This document shows, one piece after another, positions 17,942 through 29,528 of a stretch of 64,000 bases of DNA. This stretch comes from Hydrotalea flava (GTDB lineage: Bacteria; Bacteroidota; Bacteroidia; Chitinophagales; Chitinophagaceae). Under the pieces are notes generated by a model, which saw nothing but the letters and a program-made list of their open reading frames with translations, was not told the DNA's origin and ran no database searches. The stretch is from positions 29,812 to 93,811 of the forward strand of contig NZ_LUHG01000104.1 of the NCBI RefSeq assembly GCF_001623405.1, read 5' to 3'. Position numbers and translations under genes: made by a program. Each line of letters begins with the position of its first letter. Within the stretch, counting starts at the first letter, position 1.

Positions 17942-18622
17942 TTAAAAAGTAATTAGAGGAAATACTGATGATAATACCTGCCCGTAAATAGCCGAATAAC
18001 CGCCGGTGCTGAATATATTACCTTGAAATAAAGAAGGTGCAAAACGCTCTCTGCCGGCAATACCCGGTGAGCTGGCATAATAGGGGGTTGTTCACCACAA
18101 AACCATCTATGATTTGCGTGGTTTCAGAGCCTTCGCCACCCTGTACAAAAAGGCCTTCCTGTTCGTCTACCTGTTGGGCAACCGGCAATGTTTTAATGGC
18201 TGCCGTAACATCGGCATTGACACCGCCCGTAGTGTACATATCCAACGCACTTAATACAGTTGCCACCCGCTTTTTATCGCCGGCAGCAAAACTACCTGCT
18301 GTAACAGAAACTGCTTTTACTTCTTCTTTCAAAACAAAAACCACAGCAAAGGCATTTTTGGCAATAACAATTTTTTCTTCTTTCAATCCATAACCCATTA
18401 TTTCGGCCTGTAAAATTTTATCTTCTTTTTCGAAGGTTTGGAACGAAAATTGTTCCAGACTGTCTGTCTGTTACAACACCATCGTAGGTTTGCAATAAAG
18501 TAATGCCTACACCATGAATGGGTTTACCTTTCACATCTTTCACCAAACCCGAAGTTTTTGTTTGGCTGTTGGTTGCTGCCCATAGCCAAAAATGCTATGA
18601 AAAATGCAATAATTTGTTTCAT
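17942..18622 (-). pseudogene. TonB-dependent receptor remnant, truncated and frameshifted
   Basis: Three frames join into the N-terminal part of a TonB-dependent outer-membrane receptor. The signal start is MKQIIAFFIAFLAMG at 18622. A carboxypeptidase-regulatory-like domain follows (TSGLVKDVKGKPIHGVGITL, then MGYGLKEEKIVIAKNAF). The plug comes next (TTGGVNADVTAAIKTLPVAQ, EGLFVQGGEGSETTQIIDGF, then ERFAPSLFQGNIFSTGGYSA). Frame changes occur near 18577, 18467 and in the C5 run near 18084. Coding stops soon after YGQVLSS, so the whole beta-barrel of 500 or more residues is absent. No functional receptor can result. Confidence 0.85.
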
Positions 18623-18806
18623 ATACTCAATTTAAAAACACAAGCATAAAGTAGTTTACTTTATGCACTAAACTATTTTATAAAAAGTTGATTCTATGGT
18701 TTAAAATACTCCTTTTGTATGATGGAAAGAACAGGGATGGAAGCAGGTGAAATGATATAACTTATTGTGATAGAGCCGGTTGCTTGCTATTGTTTGTAGT
18801 AAAAAT

Positions 18807-18835
18807 AAAAACCCCGGTAATAAATCCGGGGTTTT
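18807..18835 (-). terminator. Intrinsic terminator after atpA
   Basis: The inverted repeat AAAACCCCGG and CCGGGGTTTT has an eight-base loop and lies just after the atpA stop on the minus strand. It closes the ATP synthase transcription unit. Its position shows that atpG is not co-transcribed downstream. Confidence 0.85.
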
Positions 18836-18855
18836 CAAAGTACTAATATGATTGA

Positions 18856-20433
18856 TTATTTATACTGTGGATATAAACCTGCAGCTAAATCTGTCATTTT
18901 CTTTAAACTTTCATCATTCAATTGGCCTTTTTTAAATTCGGCTAATACATCGGGTAATTTTGTTTCCATTTCTAAAAGGAAATGGGCTTCAAATGCCTTC
19001 ACCTTGCTTACAGCCACATCACGCAATAAACCCTGAGTACCCAAATAAATAATGGCTACCTGTTTTTCAACACTCATTGGGCTATACTGTGGTTGTTTTA
19101 GTATTTCTACGTTACGAGCACCTTTATCAATTACCGATTTTGTAGCAGCATCCAAATCACCACCAAATTTAGAAAAGGCTTCCAATTCGCGGTACAAAGC
19201 TTGGTCTAATTTTAAGGTACCGGCCACTTTTTTCATGGATTTAATTTGGGCATTACCACCTACCCTACTTACAGAAATACCTACGTTAATAGCAGGGCGA
19301 ATACCGGCGTTAAACAAGTTACCTTCTAAGAAAATCTGACCATCAGTAATCGAAATAACATTGGTTGGAATATAAGCAGATACATCACCAGCCTGTGTTT
19401 CAATAATGGGTAATGCAGTTAAGCTACCACCGCCTTTTACTAAGTGTTTAATAGACTCAGGTAGGTCGTTCATATTTTTTGCCACATCATCGTTAGAAAT
19501 AACCTTAGCAGCTCTTTCTAATAAACGGCTGTGTAAATAGAATACATCACCTGGATAAGCCTCACGACCTGGAGGTCTGCGCAACAATAACGATACTTCA
19601 CGGTAAGCTACAGCTTGTTTAGATAAATCATCATAAATAATTAAAGCAGGCCTTCCAGTATCGCGGAAAAATTCACCAATAGCAGCACCAGCAAATGGAG
19701 CATAGAACTGTAATGGAGCCGGATCAGAAGCAGAAGCAGATACAATGGTTGTATAAGCCATTGCACCATTATCTTCCAATGTTTTCATAACACCGGCAAC
19801 AGTAGAAGCTTTTTGGCCTACAGCTACATAAATACAATATACCGGGCTTCCGGCTTCATAAAATTCTTTTTGATTGATGATGGTATCAACAGCAATAGCA
19901 GTTTTACCGGTTTGGCGGTCGCCAATAATCAATTCACGCTGGCCACGACCAATCGGGATCATGGCATCAATCGCTTTAATACCGGTTTGTAAAGGTTCTT
20001 TTACAGGTTCGCGGAAAATAACGCCTGGGGCTTTACGTTCCAGTGGCATTTCATACAATTCTCCTTTAATAGGGCCTTTGCCATCAATAGGTTCTCCAAG
20101 GGTATTTAATACACGGCCCACCATTCCATCGCCCACTTTAATGGAGGCAATTTGTCCGGTTCTTTTTACTTTGGCACCTTCTTTAATACCTTCGCTTTCA
20201 CCCATTAATACCACCCCTACATTATCTTCTTCCAGGTTAAGTGCAATGGCTTTTACGCCATTATCAAATTCTACCAGTTCACCTGAACGCACATTGTTAA
20301 GGCCATAAACACGGGCAATACCATCACCCACTTGTAAAACAGTACCCACTTCTTCCAATTCAGCCGATACATTGAAATTACTCAACTGTTGCCTGAGTAT
20401 GGCTGAAATTTCATCTGGTTTAATGTCTACCAT
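18856..20433 (-). CDS. atpA: F1Fo ATP synthase subunit alpha
   Basis: Regulatory nucleotide-binding subunit of the F1 hexamer, 525 residues. The P-loop [10 protein letters not shown] spans residues 171-180. The alpha signature appears as [17 protein letters not shown] in the second half, and the N-terminal beta-barrel crown begins near [11 protein letters not shown]. It is last in the minus-strand series atpB-E-F-H-A, 47 bases after atpH. A terminator follows 20 bases beyond the stop. The gamma gene, which follows atpA in many bacteria, is not here. Confidence 0.98.
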   Translation of the reverse strand: MVDIKPDEISAILRQQLSNFNVSAELEEVGTVLQVGDGIARVYGLNNVRSGELVEFDNGVKAIALNLEEDNVGVVLMGESEGIKEGAKVKRTGQIASIKVGDGMVGRVLNTLGEPIDGKGPIKGELYEMPLERKAPGVIFREPVKEPLQTGIKAIDAMIPIGRGQRELIIGDRQTGKTAIAVDTIINQKEFYEAGSPVYCIYVAVGQKASTVAGVMKTLEDNGAMAYTTIVSASASDPAPLQFYAPFAGAAIGEFFRDTGRPALIIYDDLSKQAVAYREVSLLLRRPPGREAYPGDVFYLHSRLLERAAKVISNDDVAKNMNDLPESIKHLVKGGGSLTALPIIETQAGDVSAYIPTNVISITDGQIFLEGNLFNAGIRPAINVGISVSRVGGNAQIKSMKKVAGTLKLDQALYRELEAFSKFGGDLDAATKSVIDKGARNVEILKQPQYSPMSVEKQVAIIYLGTQGLLRDVAVSKVKAFEAHFLLEMETKLPDVLAEFKKGQLNDESLKKMTDLAAGLYPQYK

Positions 20434-20480
20434 ATTGTTGATTTTATGCTATGATTATAATTGTAAAAAGTTAATGCAGT

Positions 20481-21044
20481 TTATCGTATTTGTTGCACAT
20501 ATAAATTTTGCTGAAACTGTTTTTTGATATCTTTTAAATCGCGTAATACACTGGCATCCACCAAATTGTTTTGAAAACTCAATACAAACCCACCAATTAA
20601 ACTTTTATCTACTTTAGTTTCCAACTGTATTTTATCAAATCCACGTGCTGTTTTTACTTTGGTTTCAATAGCATTTTTTAAACTGTCTGAAACCGGAACC
20701 GCCGTGGTTAATGTAACAATATGAATGCCTTTTAATTCGTTATAATGATCAATAAAAGCATTGGCTATTTCGGGTAATACATTTTCTCTGCCTTTTTTAA
20801 CCAACAGTTCAAGATACAATGCCGTTAATGCGCTGATAGATTTACCGGTAACAGCTTTAATGATGGCATTCTTTTTATCGGAAGTAACTACCGGACTTTC
20901 CAATAAATTTACAAATTCCCTGCTGGCCTTACAAACAGCTTGCAGGTATTGCATATCCGCCATAATTTTTTCCAGCTCATTTCTTTCAATGCTGATGTCA
21001 ATCAGGCTTTTGGCATACCGGTTTGCTAAACGGGGATTATTCAT
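20481..21044 (-). CDS. atpH: F1Fo ATP synthase subunit delta
   Basis: Peripheral-stalk protein linking F1 alpha to the b subunits, 187 residues. The N-terminal helical domain begins NPRLANRYAKSLIDIS, and the conserved C-terminal block GIHIVTLTTAVPVSD then SLIGGFVLSFQNNLVDASV is visible. The start was placed at ATG 21044, two codons inside a TTG frame. It lies between atpF and atpA in the standard order. Confidence 0.94.
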   Translation of the reverse strand: MNNPRLANRYAKSLIDISIERNELEKIMADMQYLQAVCKASREFVNLLESPVVTSDKKNAIIKAVTGKSISALTALYLELLVKKGRENVLPEIANAFIDHYNELKGIHIVTLTTAVPVSDSLKNAIETKVKTARGFDKIQLETKVDKSLIGGFVLSFQNNLVDASVLRDLKDIKKQFQQNLYVQQIR

Positions 21045-21075
21045 TATCAATAATTATAATTACCTTGAAATAGAA

Positions 21076-21570
21076 TTAATTTAATGGAACAGCATTCACC
21101 AATGTTTGAATATATTTTTCCTGTTCTGCTTTACTGCTGAGTTCTCTGTGTAATATTTTTTCACTTACTTCAATTACCAAAGCGCCCACCTGATTTTTTA
21201 CATCAGTTAAAGCAGCATTCTTTTGTTGCAAAATAGCCGTTTGTGCATCGGCAACAATACGTTCATATTCCTGTTTGGCTTTCTCTTTGGCTTCGGCAAT
21301 CATTTTATCTGATTGTTCTTTGGCTTCTTTTAAAATCACAGCACGCTCTTCTCTTGCTTTTGCCATTAATGCTTCATTCTCATTTTTCAACGCAGCCATT
21401 TCTGCTTTTATTTTTTCTGCAGAAGCAATAGCATTGGCAATACCGATTTCTCTTTCTTTCAAAGTGAAAAGAATGGGCTTCCAGGCATATTTACGCAGCA
21501 CAATTAAAACAACAATAAAGGCAATAAATGTCCAGAATATTAAACCTAAAGCGGGTGTTAACAATTGCAT
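21076..21570 (-). CDS. atpF: F1Fo ATP synthase subunit b
   Basis: Membrane-anchored stalk subunit of 164 residues. One N-terminal helix (LLTPALGLIFWTFIAFIVVL) is followed by a long charged helix rich in Ala, Glu and Lys that forms the dimeric coiled coil. The start was set at ATG 21570; the 17 residues open upstream are out of family. It sits between atpE and atpH. Confidence 0.95.
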   Translation of the reverse strand: MQLLTPALGLIFWTFIAFIVVLIVLRKYAWKPILFTLKEREIGIANAIASAEKIKAEMAALKNENEALMAKAREERAVILKEAKEQSDKMIAEAKEKAKQEYERIVADAQTAILQQKNAALTDVKNQVGALVIEVSEKILHRELSSKAEQEKYIQTLVNAVPLN

Positions 21571-21707
21571 ATATTCAATTTCTATTTTATAACAAAAAAC
21601 TATTTTTTCAGAAAGCAACAATCATCTGTATACTGTTTTAGAATCAACTGCATTCGCAGCCCTTTGCTTTGAATGCAGTTGAGATAATGTTTCTTTTACA
21701 AGAACAA

Positions 21708-23094
<1,387 letters not shown>

Positions 23095-23177
23095 AAATTT
23101 GTTCAAATTTGCGGCAAAGATAGGGGGATGGCTCTAAAAAATAGTTTGAACCTGAATTTTTGATTAAAAAAAAGTTA

Positions 23178-25028
23178 TCAAGAACCGGCCGATATAGTGT
23201 GATGGGCATGTTTTTCAAATTGCATTTCATACAATCGGGCATAAAACCCCCCGTTGGCCAATAATTGCTGATGGGTACCTATTTCTTTGATAACTCCTTT
23301 GTCTAATACTATAATTTTATGTGCTTTTCGGATGGTAGACAGTCTGTGTGCTATAATAATGGAAGTTCGGCCCGAAATAAGGGTATCAATAGCTTTTTGA
23401 ATGAGTTGTTCACTTTCACTGTCAATAGATGAAGTGGCTTCATCCAATATTAATATGGCTGGGTTGTACAACAATGCCCGGATAAAGGAAAAAATTTGGC
23501 GTTGCCCCAAACTAAGGGTATTCCCTCTCTCCCGCACGTCAAAATCATACCCACCGGGTAAACGCATAATAAAATCATGCACATCCATCATTTTGGCCGC
23601 AGCTATTACCTGCTCCTTGGTTATTTCCGGATTTCGAAGGGTAATATTATCAATAATGGAACCCGAAAACAAAAACACATCCTGTAATACCACACCAATA
23701 TGCTTGCGCAACGCTTCTGTGGTATAATCTTCAATTTTTACACCATCAATTAAAATACTCCCTTTTTGAATATGATACAGCCTGTTAATCAGGCTGGCAA
23801 TAGAGGTTTTACCACTTCCGGTATGGCCAACAATGGCAACCGTTTCACCGGCATTAATAGAAAAATTAATATCTTTTAAAACATATTGTTCCGCTACATA
23901 AGCAAACCAAACATGGTTAAATGCAATTTTACCTTTAATGGCATCAGGTGCAAACTGACCGGCATTATTGGTAACATCCGGATTATCCAATACTTTAAAC
24001 ACCCGTTCGGCAGCCACCATGCCCATTTGCAATACATTAAATTTATCTGCAATTACACGGAGTGGTCTGAAAATCTGGTTCATAAACAGAATAAAGGCCA
24101 CAATTTTTCCTGAAAAATTAATGGGAGCACCACCACCCAGTAAAATAGCCTGATTGGCAACCCACCAAATAATCAGCGCTGTACTTAATGCCAGTACAAT
24201 TTCTACAATGGGGAAAAATATACTATAAGCAAAAATGGCTTTAATATTGGCATTTCGGTGTTCTCGATTGATATTCTGAAATTTTTCAAATTCTTTGTCT
24301 TCCACGGCAAAAGCCTGTACCACCTGCATACCTGTAATATGTTCCTGAACAAATGCATTCAACGCAGCCACTGCATTTCTAACCTTTATAAAACTTTTAT
24401 TTACTGCCTCTTTAAAATAATAAGTAGCAATAATTAACACCGGAAATGGAATTAAGGCAATCAGGGTAAGGCGCCAGTCAATCCAAAACATAGTGGCCAG
24501 TGTAATAATAATGGTCAACAAATCGGCTACAATTGGAATTAAGCCATCGCTAAAAATATCATTAATACTTTCAATATCGTTAATGGTGCGGGTAGTTAAG
24601 GTACCAATGGGTGTTTTATCGAACTGTGAAAGATTGAGGTGCAATATTTTATTGTATACCGTTACTCTTAAATCTTTTACCACGTGCTGGCCTAACCAGG
24701 CTGTTAAAAAAGTAAACGTAAACCGAACCAGGGTTTCAATCATTAAAAAAACAAGTTGAAAAATAGTAATGGCAATAATAAACGCTGTAACGGTTTGCAA
24801 AGCCGTATTTTCGGTAAACAGATGCACCCATTTCGGAATCGGGGGATGTTTCCCGGTTACTTCATCCACCGTTAACTGAATTAAATAGGGCCTTACCGGC
24901 GCAAAAAATGCCATTACAATGGCTAAAACAATACTGCCATAAAACACAGAACGATAAGGCTTTACAAAATGCAAAACTCTTTGAAGCAGCGAAAAATTAA
25001 TAAAACTTTTTTTATAATCAGATGCCAT
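23178..25028 (-). CDS. ABC exporter, ATPase-permease fusion (MsbA-like)
   Basis: Half-transporter of 616 residues. Six N-terminal helices (about residues 20-330) are fused to an ATPase domain. Walker A is GHTGSGKTS, the signature loop is LSLGQRQ (Leu in place of the usual Gly), Walker B is ILILDEATSSID, and the H-loop is IIAHRLSTI. Homodimers of this type export lipids or drugs. The gene stands alone, divergent from relA/spoT, and its stop lies 84 bases from the atpB start. Lipid-A precursor flipping is possible but not proven, because Bacteroidota have several such genes. Confidence 0.9.
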   Translation of the reverse strand: MASDYKKSFINFSLLQRVLHFVKPYRSVFYGSIVLAIVMAFFAPVRPYLIQLTVDEVTGKHPPIPKWVHLFTENTALQTVTAFIIAITIFQLVFLMIETLVRFTFTFLTAWLGQHVVKDLRVTVYNKILHLNLSQFDKTPIGTLTTRTINDIESINDIFSDGLIPIVADLLTIIITLATMFWIDWRLTLIALIPFPVLIIATYYFKEAVNKSFIKVRNAVAALNAFVQEHITGMQVVQAFAVEDKEFEKFQNINREHRNANIKAIFAYSIFFPIVEIVLALSTALIIWWVANQAILLGGGAPINFSGKIVAFILFMNQIFRPLRVIADKFNVLQMGMVAAERVFKVLDNPDVTNNAGQFAPDAIKGKIAFNHVWFAYVAEQYVLKDINFSINAGETVAIVGHTGSGKTSIASLINRLYHIQKGSILIDGVKIEDYTTEALRKHIGVVLQDVFLFSGSIIDNITLRNPEITKEQVIAAAKMMDVHDFIMRLPGGYDFDVRERGNTLSLGQRQIFSFIRALLYNPAILILDEATSSIDSESEQLIQKAIDTLISGRTSIIIAHRLSTIRKAHKIIVLDKGVIKEIGTHQQLLANGGFYARLYEMQFEKHAHHTISAGS

Positions 25029-25139
25029 GTTGTTGGCAAAATTAACAATATTCAGGCGGGTATGTTATATGAAATGAAAAATTAACGGAGCCAACTGCTA
25101 AAATGCCAGTTGGTCAAGCCTTAGGCAGCAGAATATCAT

Positions 25140-25147
25140 TAATTTTG
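25140..25147 (+). promoter_or_regulatory. Candidate -7 element before relA/spoT gene
   Basis: TAATTTTG matches TAnnTTTG and lies only eight bases before the ATG at 25155. If it is used, the transcript would be nearly leaderless. A TTGG near 25110 is a weak -33 candidate. Confidence 0.3.
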
Positions 25148-25154
25148 TATTGTT

Positions 25155-27428
25155 ATGGAGAATGAGCAAGTAATAGAATCAACTATATCAGAAAATCAAT
25201 TGCCGGCCTACACTTTAACCGAAGATCAGGAAAAGAAAGAAATTTTGCACCGTTACAGGGCATTGCTCAAAAGCCTGCGCCCAAAATTAAAAAGAGGCGA
25301 TAAAGAATTAGTAAGGCATGCTTTTGAGATGGCAGCCGAAGCACATAAAACTATGCGCCGCAAAAGCGGAGAACCTTATATTTTACACCCCATTGCTGTA
25401 GCAATGATTTGTGTGGAAGAAATTGGACTGGGGGTAAGAAGTACCATTTGCTCATTGTTACACGATACCGTGGAAGATACCGACATTACCTTAGATGATA
25501 TTGAAAGGGAATTTGGAAGTGAAATTGCCAGAATAGTAGATGGGCTTACCAAAATAGCCACGGTAATGGATGCCAACACATCGCAACAAGCCGAAAATTT
25601 TAAAAAGATTTTATTAACCCTTACCGATGACCCGAGGGTTATTTTAATTAAACTGGCCGATCGCCTGCACAACATGCGCACATTAGATAGTATGAAGCGG
25701 GAAAAGCAGTTAAAAATCTCATCTGAAACCATTTGGGTTTATGCCCCATTAGCCCACAGAATGGGCCTTTACAATATTAAAACAGAAATGGAAGATCTGG
25801 CCATGAAATACATGGAACCGGAAGCCTATAAAGAAATTGCCAGAAAATTATCTGAAACCAAACGCGAACGCACCCGGTACATCAATGAATTTATTAAACC
25901 TATTAAAGAAAAACTGCAAAAATTAGGTTTCGATTTTGAAATACAGGGTCGCCCAAAAAGCATTCATTCTATCTGGAATAAAATAAAGAAAAAAGGCGTA
26001 AGCTTTGAAGAGGTGTATGATTTATTCGCCATTCGTGTAATTTTAAATTCGCCCACCGATAGAGAAAAAGAAGATTGCTGGAAAGTATATTCCATTATTA
26101 CCGATGCATATACCCCATCGCCCGAACGATTAAGAGACTGGCTTAGTAACCCAAAAAGCAATGGATATGAGGCACTGCATACTACTGTAATGGGACCACA
26201 TGGCAAATGGGTAGAAGTGCAAATACGCACCAAACGTATGAACGAAATTGCCGAGAAAGGATTGGCGGCACACTACAAATACAAAGAAGAAAAAACCGAC
26301 GAAGACCGTTTTGATAAATGGTTCGGACAAATCAGAGAAGTGCTGTCGCAGGAAGATACCGATGGTGTTGATTTTTTACAGGATTTCAAAACATCTTTCT
26401 TAGCTGAAGAAATTTATGTATACACACCCAAAGGCGATGTAAAAATGATGCCCACCGACAGCACGGCGCTCGATTTTGCATTTGCCATACACTCTGCAGT
26501 TGGCTCAAAATGTATTGGTGCCAAAGTGAACCACAAATTGGTACCCATTAGCCATAAACTGCACAGCGGCGATCAGGTAGAAATTATTACCAGCAATAAA
26601 CAAAAGCCATCTGAAGACTGGCTGAACATGGTGGTAACCGCCAAGGCAAAAGCAAAAATTAAAGATGCCCTGAGGGAAGAAAAAAGAAAAATTGCAGATG
26701 AAGGAAAATATACCCTGCAACGCAAATTAGAAAATCTGGGTGCAGCCTATAATAGTGCCAATATTGATGAGTTGGTTCATTTTTATAAACTACCCTCCTC
26801 ATTAGATCTTTTATATAAAATTGCCGTAAAACAAATTGATTTAAGAGAGTTAAAAGAATTTCATGTACTGGGCGATAAATTAGAAGCTCCCAAGCCTAAA
26901 ATTATTTTACCTGCCGAAACACCACATGAAGTTCCGCATCAAAAAACCTACAGTAAAAAAGACAGCGAACTGATTATTTTTGGCGAAAGCAGCGATAAAA
27001 TTATGTACTCCTTAGCCAAATGCTGCAACCCCATTCCGGGCGATGATGTGTTTGGATTTGTGAGCACCGGCAAAGGCTTAATTATACACCGCACCAACTG
27101 CCCCAATGCTGCGCAATTGTTGGCCAACTATGGGCACCGCGTAGTAAAAACCAAATGGGCAAAAAACAAAGAAATATCATTCCTTACCGGTTTAAAAATT
27201 GTGGGGTTAGACGATGTGGGTGTAATCAATAAAATAACCAATATCATTAGCGGCGATTTAAGGATTAATATTGCAGCACTCACCATTGAATCGGCCGAAG
27301 GTTTATTTCAGGGAACGGTAAAAGTGTTTGTGCATGATAAAGAAGAATTGGAAGAATTAGTGAAACGCTTAAAACAATTGCAGGGCATTCAAAGTATTGA
27401 CCGGTTTGATACGGAAGATGCCAAATAA
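25155..27428 (+). CDS. Bifunctional (p)ppGpp synthetase/hydrolase, RelA/SpoT family
   Basis: Long stringent-response enzyme of 757 residues. The HD hydrolase domain holds HDTVEDTD at residues 103-110. The synthetase domain follows from about 240, with GRPKSIHSIW and SNGYEALHTTVMGPHGKWVEVQIRT across several blocks. A TGS domain begins near IYVYTPKGDVKMMPTDSTAL, and the zinc-finger helical and ACT domains end the protein (KCCNPIPGDDVFGFV, IHRTNCPNA). An intact HD motif indicates that hydrolase activity is kept. Stringent control itself is established for the family. It is divergent from the ABC exporter. Confidence 0.96.
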   Translation: MENEQVIESTISENQLPAYTLTEDQEKKEILHRYRALLKSLRPKLKRGDKELVRHAFEMAAEAHKTMRRKSGEPYILHPIAVAMICVEEIGLGVRSTICSLLHDTVEDTDITLDDIEREFGSEIARIVDGLTKIATVMDANTSQQAENFKKILLTLTDDPRVILIKLADRLHNMRTLDSMKREKQLKISSETIWVYAPLAHRMGLYNIKTEMEDLAMKYMEPEAYKEIARKLSETKRERTRYINEFIKPIKEKLQKLGFDFEIQGRPKSIHSIWNKIKKKGVSFEEVYDLFAIRVILNSPTDREKEDCWKVYSIITDAYTPSPERLRDWLSNPKSNGYEALHTTVMGPHGKWVEVQIRTKRMNEIAEKGLAAHYKYKEEKTDEDRFDKWFGQIREVLSQEDTDGVDFLQDFKTSFLAEEIYVYTPKGDVKMMPTDSTALDFAFAIHSAVGSKCIGAKVNHKLVPISHKLHSGDQVEIITSNKQKPSEDWLNMVVTAKAKAKIKDALREEKRKIADEGKYTLQRKLENLGAAYNSANIDELVHFYKLPSSLDLLYKIAVKQIDLRELKEFHVLGDKLEAPKPKIILPAETPHEVPHQKTYSKKDSELIIFGESSDKIMYSLAKCCNPIPGDDVFGFVSTGKGLIIHRTNCPNAAQLLANYGHRVVKTKWAKNKEISFLTGLKIVGLDDVGVINKITNIISGDLRINIAALTIESAEGLFQGTVKVFVHDKEELEELVKRLKQLQGIQSIDRFDTEDAK

Positions 27429-27451
27429 AATTTCATTGACTGAAAATCTGC

Positions 27452-27639
27452 TCATTGCTTCCATAAATGTTCAGGGTAAAATTCAATAATTTCCGGTACA
27501 GACATGCCAAATATTTGTGCAAGTTCAGATAATCTTTCCAGTGTTATGGCCGTATGCCCATTCTCCATATTACACAATTACTGACACTCATATTTCACTG
27601 TGCTGCCACATATTTTTGAGGAAATCCTTTTATGAAGTT
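27452..27639 (-). pseudogene. XRE-family HTH regulator remnant
   Basis: The minus strand encodes the core of a small XRE regulator in broken form. IKGFPQKYVAAQ is followed by a TGA stop, then NMSVSN, then a frame change, then NMENGHTAITLERLSELAQI and FGMSVPEIIEFYPEHLWKQ to a normal stop at 27452. The helix-turn-helix and the typical C-terminal SVPEIIEFYPE block are recognisable. The expected N-terminal start is lost or scrambled upstream of about 27640. This remnant fills most of the 321-base gap between relA/spoT and purA. Confidence 0.75.
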
Positions 27640-27719
27640 TCAAAGCATGACTTCCATTAGAAGTATTTCCCAAAAAATATTTAATCTACTTCTTTCCCCT
27701 ATTCATAGCATCCATCGCT

Positions 27720-27727
27720 TACATTTG
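27720..27727 (+). promoter_or_regulatory. Candidate -7 element of purA
   Basis: TACATTTG matches the TAnnTTTG consensus and lies 22 bases upstream of the purA ATG at 27750. No convincing TTTG -33 element stands at the usual spacing. Confidence 0.3.
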
Positions 27728-27746
27728 CGGCATCATAAAACTGTAA

Positions 27747-29012
<1,266 letters not shown>

Positions 29013-29084
29013 AAAAACAAAAAAAAATTTGGTTGGTATAAAATTGATTTGAAATTTTACAGCAATTAATAATCTTATTAGAAT

Positions 29085-29504
29085 ATGGCAGCAAGATCTG
29101 ATAAGGATAAAAAATCCGAACCCAGTAAAAAATTACCAGATACAGGAAGCAAGAAAACTTCTTCTAAAAAGAAATTTGAAGAAGAGGATGATGATTTAGA
29201 AGATGATGAAGATATCATTAAACCTAAAAAATCAGCAGCCTCCACATCAAAGAAAAAAAACATTGATGAGGATGATGACGATGTAGAAGATGATATAGAA
29301 GATGATTGGGAAAAACCCGAAGAAGAAGATGATTGGGATCCCGATTTTGATGAATTTGACATTCCTAAATCTGCCGGCAAAAAAGTAGCAGGCGGCAAAA
29401 AAAAGGGTAATGCAGATGAAGATGACTTCAAAATTGATGAAGATTTTAAAGAATTTGACTTATTTGATGATAAGGATGACTTTGAGGAAGATGACGATTT
29501 TTAA
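29085..29504 (+). CDS. Acidic low-complexity hypothetical protein
   Basis: A 139-residue protein dominated by Asp, Glu, Lys and Ser. A mixed-charge N-terminal third with Lys-rich patches (SKKTSSKKKFEEEDDD) leads to very acidic blocks (EDDWDPDFDEFD) and an acidic C-terminus (FEEDDDF). No signal peptide, membrane helix or cysteine is visible, so it is probably a disordered cytoplasmic protein. The codon use of a real gene, a good ATG at 29085, and its position between purA and pabB on the same strand support expression. The function is unknown; binding to basic proteins or RNA polymerase is speculation. Confidence 0.65.
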   Translation: MAARSDKDKKSEPSKKLPDTGSKKTSSKKKFEEEDDDLEDDEDIIKPKKSAASTSKKKNIDEDDDDVEDDIEDDWEKPEEEDDWDPDFDEFDIPKSAGKKVAGGKKKGNADEDDFKIDEDFKEFDLFDDKDDFEEDDDF

Positions 29505-29528
29505 GGCGTCTATTCCTAAAAAGATGCT

